Source: Nocardia cyriacigeorgica
GTDB lineage: Bacteria > Actinomycetota > Actinomycetes > Mycobacteriales > Mycobacteriaceae
Assembly (NCBI RefSeq): GCF_010858045.1
Contig: NZ_JAAGVC010000021.1
Span: 23,881 to 87,880, forward strand
Length of the DNA: 64,000 bases
Reading direction: 5' to 3'
Shown here in pieces: positions 27,301-36,052 of this stretch. Both the position numbers and the translations under genes were made by a program. The notes below the pieces were generated by a model. It was given only the letters and a program-made list of their open reading frames with translations, made no database searches and was not told where the DNA came from. The first letter of the stretch is position 1. The number at the start of each line of letters is the position of its first letter.

Positions 27301-28357
27301 GTCACGCTGGATGGAAGCCCGCCCGGCCCTCAAGGACCAGATCGGCACCCGCCTCGAACTGCGCTTGGGTGACCCGGCCGACTCCGACTTCGGTCGCAAG
27401 ATCGCCGCCCTCGTGCCGCAGGGCCGCCCTGGTCGCGGTATGACCCCGGAGAACCTGCACATGCTCACCGCGCTGCCGCGAGTCGACGGCAGCTCGGACC
27501 CGCAGGATCTCAGCACCGGTGTGGCGAATGCGGTGCAGCAGCTGGCGGCCATGACGCCTGGGCGTCATGCGCCGAAGGTTCGGATGCTGCCGGAGAAGCT
27601 GGACCGGCAGGATCTGCTGGCAACGCTCGAGGGTTGGGGCACGATTGTTCCCCTCCGTAAGAACACCAGCATCCCGATCGGCATCAGCGAATCCGAACTC
27701 GCACCGGTCTTCCTCAACTTCAACGAGCAACCGCACTTCCTCATCTTCGGCGATACCGAGTGTGGAAAAACGACGCTCCTGCGTGGCATCTGCCAGGGCA
27801 TCATGGAGTCGAACCGGCCTCAAGAAGCGGCGATCATTCTCGCCGACTATCGGCGCACATTGCTCGGAGCAGTCGAGGGCGATCACATCGCCGCCTACGC
27901 AACAAGTGCACAAGGCCTCAGCACGAATGTCGCCGACCTTGCGGGGCTACTTCAGACCCGTATGCCCGGCCCGGACATCACGCCTCAACAATTGCGTGAT
28001 CGGTCCTGGTGGTCGGGCCCGGACTTGTACCTGATCGTCGATGATTACGACCTGGTCGTCACAGGCAGCGGAAATCCGATCTCGCCGATCGTCGAATATC
28101 TGCCGCACGCCAAGGACGTGGGCTTCCACCTCGTGATCGCTCGCCGCTCCGGCGGGGCGTCACGGGCTATGTACGAGGCCACCATCTCGCGTCTGCGCGA
28201 TTTGGCTACTCCAGGCCTGATCATGAGTGGCAGTCGTGAGGAAGGCAATCTTCTCGGCAACGTCCGTCCGAGCGCGATGCCACCTGGTCGGGGGACCTTG
28301 GTCAGTCGCGCAGGTGTCGAGTTGATCCAGACTTCCTGGATGCCACCGATCTCATGA
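24320..28357 (+). CDS. eccC: Type VII secretion ATPase EccC (single chain)
   Basis: 1345 residues from the ATG at 24320. Two membrane helices lie near residues 40-60 and 70-90, then a DUF domain and three FtsK/SpoIIIE ATPase modules. Walker A motifs begin at Gly484 (GATGSGKS), Gly842 (GGPQSGKS) and Gly1144 (GDTECGKT). Only module 1 has a full Walker B (FVVLDEFSE); modules 2 and 3 have VIDGFG and VDDYD, as in other EccC proteins where they act mainly in substrate binding and control. EccC drives export. The one-chain form is that of ESX-4. The next gene overlaps by ATGA. Confidence 0.97.
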   Translation: MSTVRFQRRARREMPRTPGGEVTLQPPPEIPRVTPGNLLMKLMPVVMVIGMVGMMALMFTQGGGMMSNPMTMMFPVMMLFSMVGMFAGQGGGKGQKAAEANEDRKDYLRYLDQVRKDVDETATQQRAAVEWSHPEPGLIWMLAGTSRMWERRAGDKDFCHARIGIGGQRLATRLIAPETGPVEELEPIAAVSLRRFVRAHSTVPDLPTAIAVKGFATIALDGDRGQARDMTRAMLLQLAMFHGPDQVLIAVVCGPDTASEWDWTKWLPHSQHPDAQDGIGTQRMFYSSIREAATGLQPLLANRVRYSRNQPANPNLVHIVIVVDGGLLESEEDQLRESGFEGVTIIDLCGYAPRLAVSRGIKMIVENGECVGRGATGNQERFAMIDRISPEQAQQVARRLAPFRAATQRSSDVEVDDTEVISSWAQLMNLGDIGTFNPEHAWRPRYGRERLRVPFGVGADGLPVVLDIKEAAESGMGPHGLCIGATGSGKSEFLRTLVLSLLATHSPDQLNLVLVDFKGGATFLGFEDVPHVAAVITNLEDEADLVDRMRDALAGEMNRRQEVLRQAGNFANVSEYEKARAAGADLDPLPALFVVLDEFSELLTQHPDFAELFVMIGRLGRSLHVHLLLASQRLEEGKLKGLESHLSYRIGLKTFSANESRQVLGVPDAYNLPNSPGGGYLKSDSGEIVRFQASYVSGPYVGGGSQRDMTIATQAGEIDVRARPFEAGHVDFRSADRIPLPPEPTDDPEPQAGEDGEQLSNIGMLVQRIRGHGRPAHEIWLPPLDEAPTLDQLVPRSILTGEYAAVATLRAPIGIVDRPYDQRRDPLVVDLSGSRGNVAVVGGPQSGKSTMLRTLIMSMSLTHTAEQVQFYCLDFGGGTLASLEGMPHVGSVAGRLDEDKVRRTIAEMTTIVRQRELRFRQLGIESMAEFRRLRAMDPASSPAAAGAHEDPFGDAFLVIDGFGSIRQDFDALEQPIMNLAVQGLSYGVHVVIALSRWMEARPALKDQIGTRLELRLGDPADSDFGRKIAALVPQGRPGRGMTPENLHMLTALPRVDGSSDPQDLSTGVANAVQQLAAMTPGRHAPKVRMLPEKLDRQDLLATLEGWGTIVPLRKNTSIPIGISESELAPVFLNFNEQPHFLIFGDTECGKTTLLRGICQGIMESNRPQEAAIILADYRRTLLGAVEGDHIAAYATSAQGLSTNVADLAGLLQTRMPGPDITPQQLRDRSWWSGPDLYLIVDDYDLVVTGSGNPISPIVEYLPHAKDVGFHLVIARRSGGASRAMYEATISRLRDLATPGLIMSGSREEGNLLGNVRPSAMPPGRGTLVSRAGVELIQTSWMPPIS

Positions 28358-29820
28358 CCGCCGTCGAGCTGACCCTCACCGAAACGCGCCTCTGGGCGCG
28401 GAGCTCGAACACCCACGCGGACATTCCACCGTCGGTCGCACCGGGCAGTGACGGGATGAGCCTCGTCGTCGGCGAACCGCTGTCGCCCCAGTCGATGGCT
28501 TGTTCGGCTGTGCAACTGCTGACCGCGGACCGCATCGCCTACCTGCCGAGCTTGCCCTCGCCGGTCGACGGTATGACCGCCGTGTTCGGCAGATTGCTTG
28601 CCGAGCTGCGGGTTCCGGCACCATGCGAACGCCTCATCGTCGTCACACCGACCGAATGGGGCACCAGACGCCGCTCGGCGATCGAAGCAGCCGGCTTGCG
28701 TGTCGCGTCCGAGGTCGAGTTTCACGTGGCCGCTCTGCGTGCCGTGGCCGCTGACACCCGCAATCGCGACCGGCGCACCGTGGTGCTCGAATTCGGCCCC
28801 CTGTCGACGACCGCGACATCGATCATCTACGGCCAGCAGGGTCCCGAGATCGAGGCGTGTGAGCACGAGCCGAATTTGGCATCCGCTGAGATCGCACCGG
28901 ACAGCCCCGGGTACAGCGAGCTGCGAGGTCTGCTCGAGCGCCTGCTGTCCGGACGTCCAACCGATAGTGTGCTGGTCGTCGGTGGCGCAGACCAGGGTTT
29001 CCTCGAGCTGATCGGTTCGGCGGTCGCAGAGGTCTCCGGTTCGGACACCGATCTGCGCACAATCGCGAACGCCGACCTCGCCCGTAACAAGCAGACAGAG
29101 GCCTCGCACTACCCGACGGCGGCGATTCCTCCCCTCCCGCAAACGGAATGGCTGCAGCCGCTGCGCGAACGTGCCGCCGCCACCCGCCCACCGCGGTCGC
29201 GCACGCAGATCTACATCGGTGCGGCCGCGGTAGCCGCGATAGTGGTCGCCGGTGCCGGAGCAGCTGTCGTATTGAATCAACCCGGTGATTCGGGCAAGGC
29301 TGCGGCAGCGGCTCAGACGTCCACGGTGGCCGAACCCTCGTCGTCCGTTGCCGCGCCGACGACCACTGCCGCAAAGGCGACAACAACGAAGGCCGTACCG
29401 GCACCTCGAACCATCGGCAACATCCGATTCGAGGCCCCGGCGGGCTGGCGGATCACCGAGGCCGCAGGTGGATCCCGGATCTACCTGGTCCCCGAGGACG
29501 GTACGAAGGTCCGAATCACGCTCACCCAGAAGCAGGTCGTCCCTGGTGTCGGCTACGACAAGGTGGCGGCCGACCTCGAGGCTCAGATCGAACAGCGCCC
29601 AGCCGGAACCATGAGCCCGCTACAGCGCGACGTGGTCTTCGGCGGGCGGTCCGGCTTGGCCTACACCGAACATCCAGACGACGGTTCACAAGTCGACTGG
29701 CATGTTATCGTCGAACACAGCACCCAAGTCGCCATCGGGTGCCAATATCAGACAGGGGGGCGAGACACGACAACACAACTCTGTGCAGATGTCGCAACCA
29801 CGCTGGAAGTCATCCCATGA
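28354..29820 (+). CDS. Type VII secretion-associated protein, Rv3446c-like
   Basis: 488 residues. The N-terminal 270 residues look like a degenerate actin/Hsp70-type fold (VVTPTEWGTRRRSAIEAAGL, VVLEFGPLSTTATS, LVVGGADQGFLELIG). A membrane helix (IYIGAAAVAAIVVAGAGAAVV) lies near 287-308, then a Thr/Ala-rich linker and an outer C-terminal domain of about 130 residues. This matches Rv3446c of the M. tuberculosis ESX-4 locus, which also lies between eccC4 and the esx genes. Its function is not known. It overlaps eccC by four bases, so it is part of the same operon. Confidence 0.85.
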   Translation: MTAVELTLTETRLWARSSNTHADIPPSVAPGSDGMSLVVGEPLSPQSMACSAVQLLTADRIAYLPSLPSPVDGMTAVFGRLLAELRVPAPCERLIVVTPTEWGTRRRSAIEAAGLRVASEVEFHVAALRAVAADTRNRDRRTVVLEFGPLSTTATSIIYGQQGPEIEACEHEPNLASAEIAPDSPGYSELRGLLERLLSGRPTDSVLVVGGADQGFLELIGSAVAEVSGSDTDLRTIANADLARNKQTEASHYPTAAIPPLPQTEWLQPLRERAAATRPPRSRTQIYIGAAAVAAIVVAGAGAAVVLNQPGDSGKAAAAAQTSTVAEPSSSVAAPTTTAAKATTTKAVPAPRTIGNIRFEAPAGWRITEAAGGSRIYLVPEDGTKVRITLTQKQVVPGVGYDKVAADLEAQIEQRPAGTMSPLQRDVVFGGRSGLAYTEHPDDGSQVDWHVIVEHSTQVAIGCQYQTGGRDTTTQLCADVATTLEVIP

Positions 29821-29950
29821 CACCAGCCCAAAATTTCTTCCACGTTGATGGAACCGATTGGGCGGTATCTGCGTCCAATCTTGTAGTTGGAGCGAATCGG
29901 CTCGGTCCACGAGGGGCGGCCGAATCAAAATCACAAGAACGGAGTGCATG

Positions 29951-30274
29951 ATGTCGGGAAACGTGAGGAATGATGCCGCCTCAATGGAGGCGGGTGCCAA
30001 CCACGTCGACACCGTAAACCAGGCCCTTCAGGGAGAGCTGAAGACTGTGGAGGGTCTCGTACAAGGCTCGCGGGACAGCTGGGAGGGTGAGGCGCAGGCC
30101 GCCTTCGATCAGGTGATGCTCGACTACAAAGACGCATCGAACCGCCTGCACCAGGCTCTCGAAGAGATCGAAGCCGGCATTCGGTCGAACGGCAAGAACT
30201 TCACCGCTGCGGAGGAAGACAACAAGTCGCGTGTCGCCAGCGTCGGTTCGAGCCTGAACATCACGAACCCCTGA
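29951..30274 (+). CDS. WXG100 protein, EsxU/CFP-10-like
   Basis: 107 residues. It is a helical hairpin with the WXG turn at Trp44-Glu45-Gly46 (DSWEGEAQAAF). The C-terminal region where a YxxxD/E secretion signal is expected reads Phe84-Thr-Ala-Ala-Glu88, with Phe in place of Tyr. The ATG at 29951 has the best spacing from GGAG (29941-29944); the ATG at 29948 is possible. It is the upstream member of a pair with the 93-residue gene, in the position of esxU/esxT in mycobacterial ESX-4. The two are expected to form a secreted heterodimer. Confidence 0.93.
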   Translation: MSGNVRNDAASMEAGANHVDTVNQALQGELKTVEGLVQGSRDSWEGEAQAAFDQVMLDYKDASNRLHQALEEIEAGIRSNGKNFTAAEEDNKSRVASVGSSLNITNP

Positions 30275-30303
30275 TTCGCGGAAGAGACTAGGAGAACCAT
30301 CTG

Positions 30304-30585
30304 ATGAAGTATTCACACGAACAGCTTGTCCAGCTCGCATCTGACATCCGCTCTTCCAGCCAGCGCATCGTGCAGTCGGGCGATGACCTCAAGGGTTACG
30401 TCGCGCAGCTGACCTCCGAATGGGAAGGCCAGGCGAAGGTCGATTACACGGAACGCCAGAACCGTTGGAATGACGCTCAAGCTGACCTTGCCAACATCCT
30501 CGAGACGATCGCGAAGGTCGTGGAGGACGGTGCGATCGCGATGACCGAAATGGACGCGATGAACGCGCGTTCGTGGGTCTCCTGA
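30304..30585 (+). CDS. WXG100 protein, EsxT/ESAT-6-like
   Basis: 93 residues with Trp40-Glu41-Gly42 in TSEWEGQAKVDY. A helical hairpin of standard length, starting 30 bases after the first esx gene behind TAGGAGAACC. The C-terminus (AIAMTEMDAMNARSWVS) has Met where the Tyr of YxxxD/E would stand. It is likely the partner of the 107-residue protein and a substrate of the EccC motor encoded upstream. A strong terminator follows, so the ESX operon that begins with eccC ends here. Confidence 0.94.
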   Translation: MKYSHEQLVQLASDIRSSSQRIVQSGDDLKGYVAQLTSEWEGQAKVDYTERQNRWNDAQADLANILETIAKVVEDGAIAMTEMDAMNARSWVS

Positions 30586-30604
30586 GCCGATCTGCAGATC
30601 GAAC

Positions 30605-30642
30605 ACAGTGCGCCCCAGCGTCAACACGCTGGGGCGCACTGT
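30605..30642. terminator. Intrinsic terminator after the esx pair
   Basis: A 17-bp stem (ACAGTGCGCCCCAGCGT and its complement, 30605-30621 and 30626-30642) with a CAAC loop, followed by TTCTCTTT. It ends the esx operon and, read the other way, the minus-strand kinase transcript. Confidence 0.93.
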
Positions 30643-30724
30643 TCTCTTTGACTGTGGACATCATGCGATCGGCGGGCACGCCGAAATAAGTTGTCGCGCA
30701 ACCGCCTGCGCTATAGCAGTGGGT

Positions 30725-32281
30725 TCAGCCGACCGCTTTGGCGATCGCAGGAACCATTCGGTCGATCAGAGTCTGGGTGGACTGGCTCGTCCACACCCGG
30801 TATGCCTGGACTGCTTCCGGTTCGTCGATAACGACGATCGTTGCCGAGGCGTTGAGCAAAGTTGGTGGGAGACCACGCAATCCACCATTGCCGGCCTCAC
30901 TATCCGATCTGATAGCGATGACCACATCGATTGGCTGTGAGACAGAGAATCCGGATTGCAATGTGCGCGGTGATTTCTCGTTACCTATCGGCTGATAGGC
31001 ATCGCTGTACCGAAAACCTATATCGCGCAGAAATTTTGCTTGATCTGAGCCGTCTAGCGTCACTGAAATCGACGAATTCGATATGTTATACGCAGCGACG
31101 GTTTTGTTGGAGAATTCGGGATGTTCAGTCCGAACGGACGCCAAATCTGTTGAAGCAGAGGAATTGCCGCGGACAACGATCAGGTACGCGCCGACTGCGA
31201 CCAGCAGGGCGGTGACCATGCCAACGGCAGCTAGGAGCCTGCCGCGGCGCTTACGGACCGTTGGTTGGAACGCGCGCTGGTCGGTGGTGTCGGTCGGCGA
31301 CCTCCGCACAGTCGTTTGGTCGGAGGGCGGTCGGCTCTGATCGACGACTCCGACAGCGGTGGCAGTGTTGTGGAAGTTCTGTGTGTGGTTCGGGGTCGTA
31401 GCGAAGTCGCCCGTTTCAGGTGCTCTGTCGGTGGCACGCCCGAACAGAGCTGCTTCCGCATCCCGTACGAACTCGCGACAGCTGCCATAACGATCATCGG
31501 GTGACTTCGCCATGACCTTGGCGATCACCCTGTCCAGCGCAGGGGGAAGATCCGGTCTCACGGTAGCCAAGCTCGGTGGCGGCTCATGGATATGGCCCAT
31601 CATCACCACCGCGGGCATCGTTGACGGGTACGGGTTCTGCCCGGTCAACAGCTTGTAGAACGAGCAGCCAAGGCTGTAGATGTCCGCACGATGGTCGAGT
31701 GCCTCACCGACAAGCTGTTCGGGTGGCGCGTACGCGACCGTCGCCATGAAGTTGCCTGTCCTGGTCAGGTCTTGACCATCCTCGGCAGATTTGGCCACGC
31801 CGAAATCGGTTAGAAACACGCGCTCCTCGTCGCCGTCATCGGTTCTGGACAGCAGGAAGTTCGCCGGCTTGACGTCACGGTGCAGCAGGCCACGCCTGTG
31901 CGCGTAGTCGAGGCCCTTACCGATCTCGGAGACGATCCGTAGAGCGCGCGGCGGGGTCATCACCTGAGGCCCCTTCCTCGCTTCCTCTGCGGCATCGGTG
32001 CCATCCACGTACTGCATCGCGATCCACAACTGACCGTCTTCCTCGCCGCGGTTGTAAACCGCGACAAGGTTGGCGTGATCGAGAGCGGCCGCTAGGTTCG
32101 CTTCGCGCTCGAACCGGGCGCGGAATTCGGCGTCGGTGGACAGGTCGGGGCTGAGGACCTTAAGCGCGTCCTGCCTTGGCAGACTGGGGTTTTGGGCCAA
32201 GTAGACCGTGCCCATACCCCCGCTACCGAGGACGTGAAGGATGCGGTATCCACCGATGATCGCGCCGGGCCGCAATCGCAT
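30725..32281 (-). CDS. Membrane Ser/Thr protein kinase 1 of the cassette
   Basis: 518 residues. Kinase domain 10-275: glycine loop GSGGMGTVY, Lys41, catalytic loop HRDVKPAN with Asp136, DFG at 159-161, activation loop TRTGNFMATVAYAPPEQ. A juxtamembrane linker leads to one membrane helix near 348-370, and an outer sensor domain of about 148 residues follows. This is the PknB-like plan of actinobacteria, but there are no PASTA repeats; the sensor is homologous to that of the second kinase (36053-37696). It is the last gene of a minus-strand run and follows three lipoproteins, whose products share its compartment. ATG start with CAGGAGAAGTGTCAG upstream. Confidence 0.93.
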   Translation of the reverse strand: MRLRPGAIIGGYRILHVLGSGGMGTVYLAQNPSLPRQDALKVLSPDLSTDAEFRARFEREANLAAALDHANLVAVYNRGEEDGQLWIAMQYVDGTDAAEEARKGPQVMTPPRALRIVSEIGKGLDYAHRRGLLHRDVKPANFLLSRTDDGDEERVFLTDFGVAKSAEDGQDLTRTGNFMATVAYAPPEQLVGEALDHRADIYSLGCSFYKLLTGQNPYPSTMPAVVMMGHIHEPPPSLATVRPDLPPALDRVIAKVMAKSPDDRYGSCREFVRDAEAALFGRATDRAPETGDFATTPNHTQNFHNTATAVGVVDQSRPPSDQTTVRRSPTDTTDQRAFQPTVRKRRGRLLAAVGMVTALLVAVGAYLIVVRGNSSASTDLASVRTEHPEFSNKTVAAYNISNSSISVTLDGSDQAKFLRDIGFRYSDAYQPIGNEKSPRTLQSGFSVSQPIDVVIAIRSDSEAGNGGLRGLPPTLLNASATIVVIDEPEAVQAYRVWTSQSTQTLIDRMVPAIAKAVG

Positions 32282-32318
32282 CTGACACTTCTCCTGTCGA
32301 TCATTCGCCGAGACGGCA

Positions 32319-33542
32319 CTAGTCCTGGTTCGCGAGTAGCAGGTATTGGGCAGCGGCTTTTTGGTGCAAAGCCTGGATCTGGTCGGCCTCCACGATGGCC
32401 ACGTGACGGCCGATGGTGAAGTAACAGGTCGGTGCCATCAAGGAGTAGGTGACGAACGGGTCGTCTTCATTCTTCTCGAAGCACTTGGCATCCGGCATCC
32501 CGGGAGGGCTCGATGTTGGTTTGTACTGCCAATCGACCTGCGAGAGTTGGGCTGCGAGCAACCTGGCCGCGGCGTCGTCGTCCTTCGCGCGAAAGACCCA
32601 CGAATCGCCCCGGGAAATCAGGTCGACGCCTGCGTCATCGAAGGCCTGCTGGTCGAGGTCGAATCGTTCGCTCAGATGGATGCCGGCTTCGACCGGATAG
32701 ACGCCGACGACATCGTCCTCGGCCAGCCCTTCGTCGGCGGCTTCGTCGACCGGCAGGGTCCGGGCGAACAGACCGTCGATATCGGCAGGTAATGCAGGTA
32801 TCTCGTCGACGGCTGTCGGCTGATACCCGTTCAGTAGCTCGATCTGCTTGTCGAGAACCTTTTTCGCCATGTCGACGGCTGGCCTCGGGTCTTTCGCAGG
32901 ATTCAGCCCTGACGTGCTGTGTACGTAGATGAGGTAGGCATCGCGGATGTGCCATGTGCTCACCGAACCGTAGGGGCTGGCAAAGCTGCGAGCAGCTGAG
33001 TATGAAGGGATGTCGAGCGGCTTGTACTCAGGGTACTTTTTCAGGAACGCGTCGGGAAGGACACTCTGGGCGTGCTTGGCCTGGTCCGGGGTCTGGAAGC
33101 GCAGAACTCGGAGGCTGACATTTTCGCCCAGGCCACTTTCCTGCCTGCGTTGAGCACCGGTTCCCCACCCCACTACCAGGCCGGGAACTACCGCATTGAA
33201 GTTCTCGACCACGCTCACGTCCTCGCGATGAGTCGGCGGCTGCAACGGTGTGTATCGACGCCCCTGGATGTTCTGGCTGTAAACAAGGCGGTTGTCAATG
33301 TCCATGATGAGCGGGACGTGTTCCGCCAGCCTCGCTGCTTCGCGGTTCATCCCCGATGAGGGGGTGGCCAGCTCGTCTCCGGTCCGAGGCGTTGTCGGGT
33401 AGTTTCCGGGGACGAGTTGTGCTGTATCGACACCGCCCGCCCCGGCGTCGTTTGCGTCGGATTCGCCGCATCCGCTGATGAGCGTGGTTGAAATGCCGAG
33501 CGCTAGAATGGCAACGCAAAGTCGCGAATTCACAATACGCAT
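32319..33542 (-). CDS. DUF7373-type lipoprotein, paralogue 1
   Basis: 407 residues. A signal peptide ends in the lipobox Leu-Ile-Ser-Gly-Cys25. Then comes VDTAQLVPGNYPTTP, the N-terminal family motif. The C-terminal half has ADIDGLFARTLP, GVDLISRGDSWVFRAKD, MPDAKC and a second Cys about 18 residues later, and ends QKAAAQYLLLANQD. I recall such proteins as DUF7373 lipoproteins of Nocardia, with no known function. It is 37 bases upstream of kinase 1 and seven bases downstream of paralogue 2, so all are one transcript. Confidence 0.88.
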   Translation of the reverse strand: MRIVNSRLCVAILALGISTTLISGCGESDANDAGAGGVDTAQLVPGNYPTTPRTGDELATPSSGMNREAARLAEHVPLIMDIDNRLVYSQNIQGRRYTPLQPPTHREDVSVVENFNAVVPGLVVGWGTGAQRRQESGLGENVSLRVLRFQTPDQAKHAQSVLPDAFLKKYPEYKPLDIPSYSAARSFASPYGSVSTWHIRDAYLIYVHSTSGLNPAKDPRPAVDMAKKVLDKQIELLNGYQPTAVDEIPALPADIDGLFARTLPVDEAADEGLAEDDVVGVYPVEAGIHLSERFDLDQQAFDDAGVDLISRGDSWVFRAKDDDAAARLLAAQLSQVDWQYKPTSSPPGMPDAKCFEKNEDDPFVTYSLMAPTCYFTIGRHVAIVEADQIQALHQKAAAQYLLLANQD

Positions 33543-33549
33543 TCCTCGA

Positions 33550-34785
33550 TCACTGGACCTTCGAAAGGATGGCGTATTGGGCAGCAGTGCGCTGATATAG
33601 CAGCGGATCGATTCGTCCGCCGCTCATTCCCCAAGAAATGAGCCTGGCGACATACCGGCCGTGAACGATGATGCATTCAGTTTTCGTATCGAATACCGGA
33701 TCATACTGGTCACGGCTGACGCAGCGCGCGTCGGCAATCCCGGGTGGACTCGGAACCTCCTGATCCAGGTCGCCGAGTTCGGCGAGCGCTGACTGGAGGT
33801 GAAAAGCCGACTCGAGGTCCCGGGTCCTGTATAGGGTGCCCTCGATATGGGCGACCAGGTCAACACCTGCTTCCGTCAACACATGCTCCATTCGGGCAGC
33901 GTCGACGTTCAGATGCCGCGCGCCTGCCGCATCGAAGATTCCGCCCTTGAAGGCATCGTTCTGGGCGGATAGATCTGTCGCATAGGTCTTCGGCGACTTG
34001 ACCGCCAGTCGAAGGATCCCGTCGGGATTGGTGGGAAGGTCCAGAATGTCGTTCGGCGGAGTGGGTTGCAGTGCTTCGACCTTGGGCACCTGCTGATCGA
34101 GCAAGCCGGCCAGGGTCTGACCAATCGAGTGGGGATCAGCCTTGGGCCACGTCAGGGAGCTCACGATCACGTAGTGACCGGAACTCTTGAACAGATAGCC
34201 CTTCGTATCTCGCGTGGACGCCTTGACGTCGTTGTGTCCGGGAACGGTCAATGGTTTGCGATCGGGGGCGGTTTCAGCCAGCACCCGGTCGAAGTCATTC
34301 GCTGCTGTCTGTGCGGCAGATTCCGACGGAAATCGAAGAACAGCGACCGACATGGCTTTGTGAGCGCGCAGACTCCCGTTGGAACGTCGCGTGGATACGC
34401 CGGCGAACATATGGTGTTGATTCGCTACTGGCTCGAATGCTTTTGGCAAGATCTCATCATCGAACGATCGCCCGGTTTCGAGGAGGCGCGTGCTCTCCAG
34501 CAGAGACATGTCTTTATCGACGTCGTACGGAGACACCAGGTAGCTGAGCATCCGACGTGATTCGATACGGTACACATCAGTGTCCATCCTTGACGTCGCA
34601 TAGACGTAATCGTGCGGCTCCTTCGGAAACTCGCCGTAATCCAGCTTGTCGAGGTCGACTACGGCCATGCCTGGAAGGGCCTTTCCCTCGATGGAGCCGC
34701 CGCAACCTGCCGAAGCCGAGGCCAGGGCAATAATCGTGGCGGAGGCCAGGAGTGCACGCCTTGTTGCGTTCATCGTGTTACTCAT
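33550..34785 (-). CDS. DUF7373-type lipoprotein, paralogue 2
   Basis: 411 residues from the ATG at 34785, preceded by TAAGGGACAGC; an in-frame upstream region to 34899 is an overlap with paralogue 3 and is left out. The lipobox is Ser-Ala-Gly-Cys28. Family motifs: VDLDKLDYGEFPKEP, LPTNPDGILRLAV, GVDLVAHIEGTLYRTRD, IADARC plus a second Cys, and the end QRTAAQYAILSKVQ. It is the most diverged copy of the five. It lies between paralogues 3 and 1 with eight- and seven-base gaps, so the genes are tightly coupled. Secreted and lipid-anchored location is inferred. Confidence 0.87.
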   Translation of the reverse strand: MSNTMNATRRALLASATIIALASASAGCGGSIEGKALPGMAVVDLDKLDYGEFPKEPHDYVYATSRMDTDVYRIESRRMLSYLVSPYDVDKDMSLLESTRLLETGRSFDDEILPKAFEPVANQHHMFAGVSTRRSNGSLRAHKAMSVAVLRFPSESAAQTAANDFDRVLAETAPDRKPLTVPGHNDVKASTRDTKGYLFKSSGHYVIVSSLTWPKADPHSIGQTLAGLLDQQVPKVEALQPTPPNDILDLPTNPDGILRLAVKSPKTYATDLSAQNDAFKGGIFDAAGARHLNVDAARMEHVLTEAGVDLVAHIEGTLYRTRDLESAFHLQSALAELGDLDQEVPSPPGIADARCVSRDQYDPVFDTKTECIIVHGRYVARLISWGMSGGRIDPLLYQRTAAQYAILSKVQ

Positions 34786-34793
34786 GCTGTCCC

Positions 34794-36017
34794 TTACTCG
34801 CTGATGAGCAAGGCGTATTGTGCCGCGGCCTTTTGATGCAGGTCTTGAATCTGCGGAGACGACACCTGAGCGACATACGGGCCGGCCTGAATCACGCACT
34901 CGCTTTCACGGGGTTCTCCAGAATCGTGAAGGTAGGTGAAGCACTCGATGCTGGTGTCGACACCCTTCGGTGGGGACGCGATTCGTCCCTTTCCTGGTTC
35001 TGTGGTGGAGGGTTTCCACTCGTTCCAGAGCTCCTTCGCCTGCTCGACACTGCCTGCGCGAAAAACGAGGCTGTCTCCGACTCCGATAGCTTGAATGTCT
35101 GCTTTGTTCACGAAGTCGAGAGAGTGCAGGGTCAGTGAGTGGAATGCGCCTCTGCTCCGGTATGCGCCGCTCGGTGTGACCAACGTCGAAAATGTATCGC
35201 TACCCCGGGGGAGGGTTCGACCCAGAACGCCGTCCGGGTCGATGGGGACGGACCCCTGCTTGTCCGCCGGTGTCGGATCGAACTGATCGAGCAGGGGAAT
35301 CTGGGCGTCGAGAGCCTGTTCGACGTGTGCAACAAGTGGCCCCAAATTCGGCGGGATGGTGTCGTCCACGTACTTGAGGAAGATGACGTACCTGCCGTGC
35401 GTTGTCCAACTGCCGATCGATGATACGTCTGGACGCCAGTGGGCCTTGGTCTCAGGGTATTTCGGTATTGCGACCGGCTGGTTCTGGGCGTTGTAGGTGA
35501 AGTCGTCGTGCTCGAGTGCAGGACCGACCTGTGCCGCCGCCTCAGAATTGGAGAACATCATGACCGCCACGTGCAATGTTCGGCGCGGTTCATCAACGGC
35601 ACCTGCGGTTGTCCATGAGTTCATCCAGCCGGCGACAAGGTTATCGGTGAGATCATCGAATGTGTCATTGATGACCAGGTCGGAAAGTGCCTTGCTGTTC
35701 GCTACTACGTTGCTTTTCATCCCGCGCGTCGGGTCGTGTTGGACGTAAGCATCGTCGATCTCGAAGGGCAACAGGACGAAATCCGCGAGGCGTTGCGACT
35801 CGCGGATGAGGGCTTGTTTGTCGTTCCTGGCATTCCCGAGCTCGACAGGCTTCGCCTGATAGTTGCCGACGTCGAGATTGGAAAGGTCGGGCTTCGCGGT
35901 GGCTGCCCTGCCCTCGACTTCGCTTCCCCCGCAGGCTCCGAGCGTTACCGCCAGTGCTCCTGACATTGCCACGGCGCCGACCGTTTTGATAAGTGTGGAT
36001 CGCGCAGCATGGATCAT
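34794..36017 (-). CDS. DUF7373-type lipoprotein, paralogue 3
   Basis: 407 residues. The ATG at 36017 follows GGGGGAGGAC. The lipobox is Leu-Gly-Ala-Cys29. Motifs: KPDLSNLDVGNYQAKP, PIDPDGVLGRTLPRG, GVGDSLVFRAGS, a Cys pair near the end and QKAAAQYALLISE at the C-terminus. The signal peptide has the arginine and hydrophobic core expected. It starts 35 bases after kinase 2 and is the first gene of the second module, so kinase 2 may be cotranscribed with it. Confidence 0.88.
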   Translation of the reverse strand: MIHAARSTLIKTVGAVAMSGALAVTLGACGGSEVEGRAATAKPDLSNLDVGNYQAKPVELGNARNDKQALIRESQRLADFVLLPFEIDDAYVQHDPTRGMKSNVVANSKALSDLVINDTFDDLTDNLVAGWMNSWTTAGAVDEPRRTLHVAVMMFSNSEAAAQVGPALEHDDFTYNAQNQPVAIPKYPETKAHWRPDVSSIGSWTTHGRYVIFLKYVDDTIPPNLGPLVAHVEQALDAQIPLLDQFDPTPADKQGSVPIDPDGVLGRTLPRGSDTFSTLVTPSGAYRSRGAFHSLTLHSLDFVNKADIQAIGVGDSLVFRAGSVEQAKELWNEWKPSTTEPGKGRIASPPKGVDTSIECFTYLHDSGEPRESECVIQAGPYVAQVSSPQIQDLHQKAAAQYALLISE

Positions 36018-36052
36018 GTCCTCCCCCTTGTGATCGTAGGTCCGGACGGATA

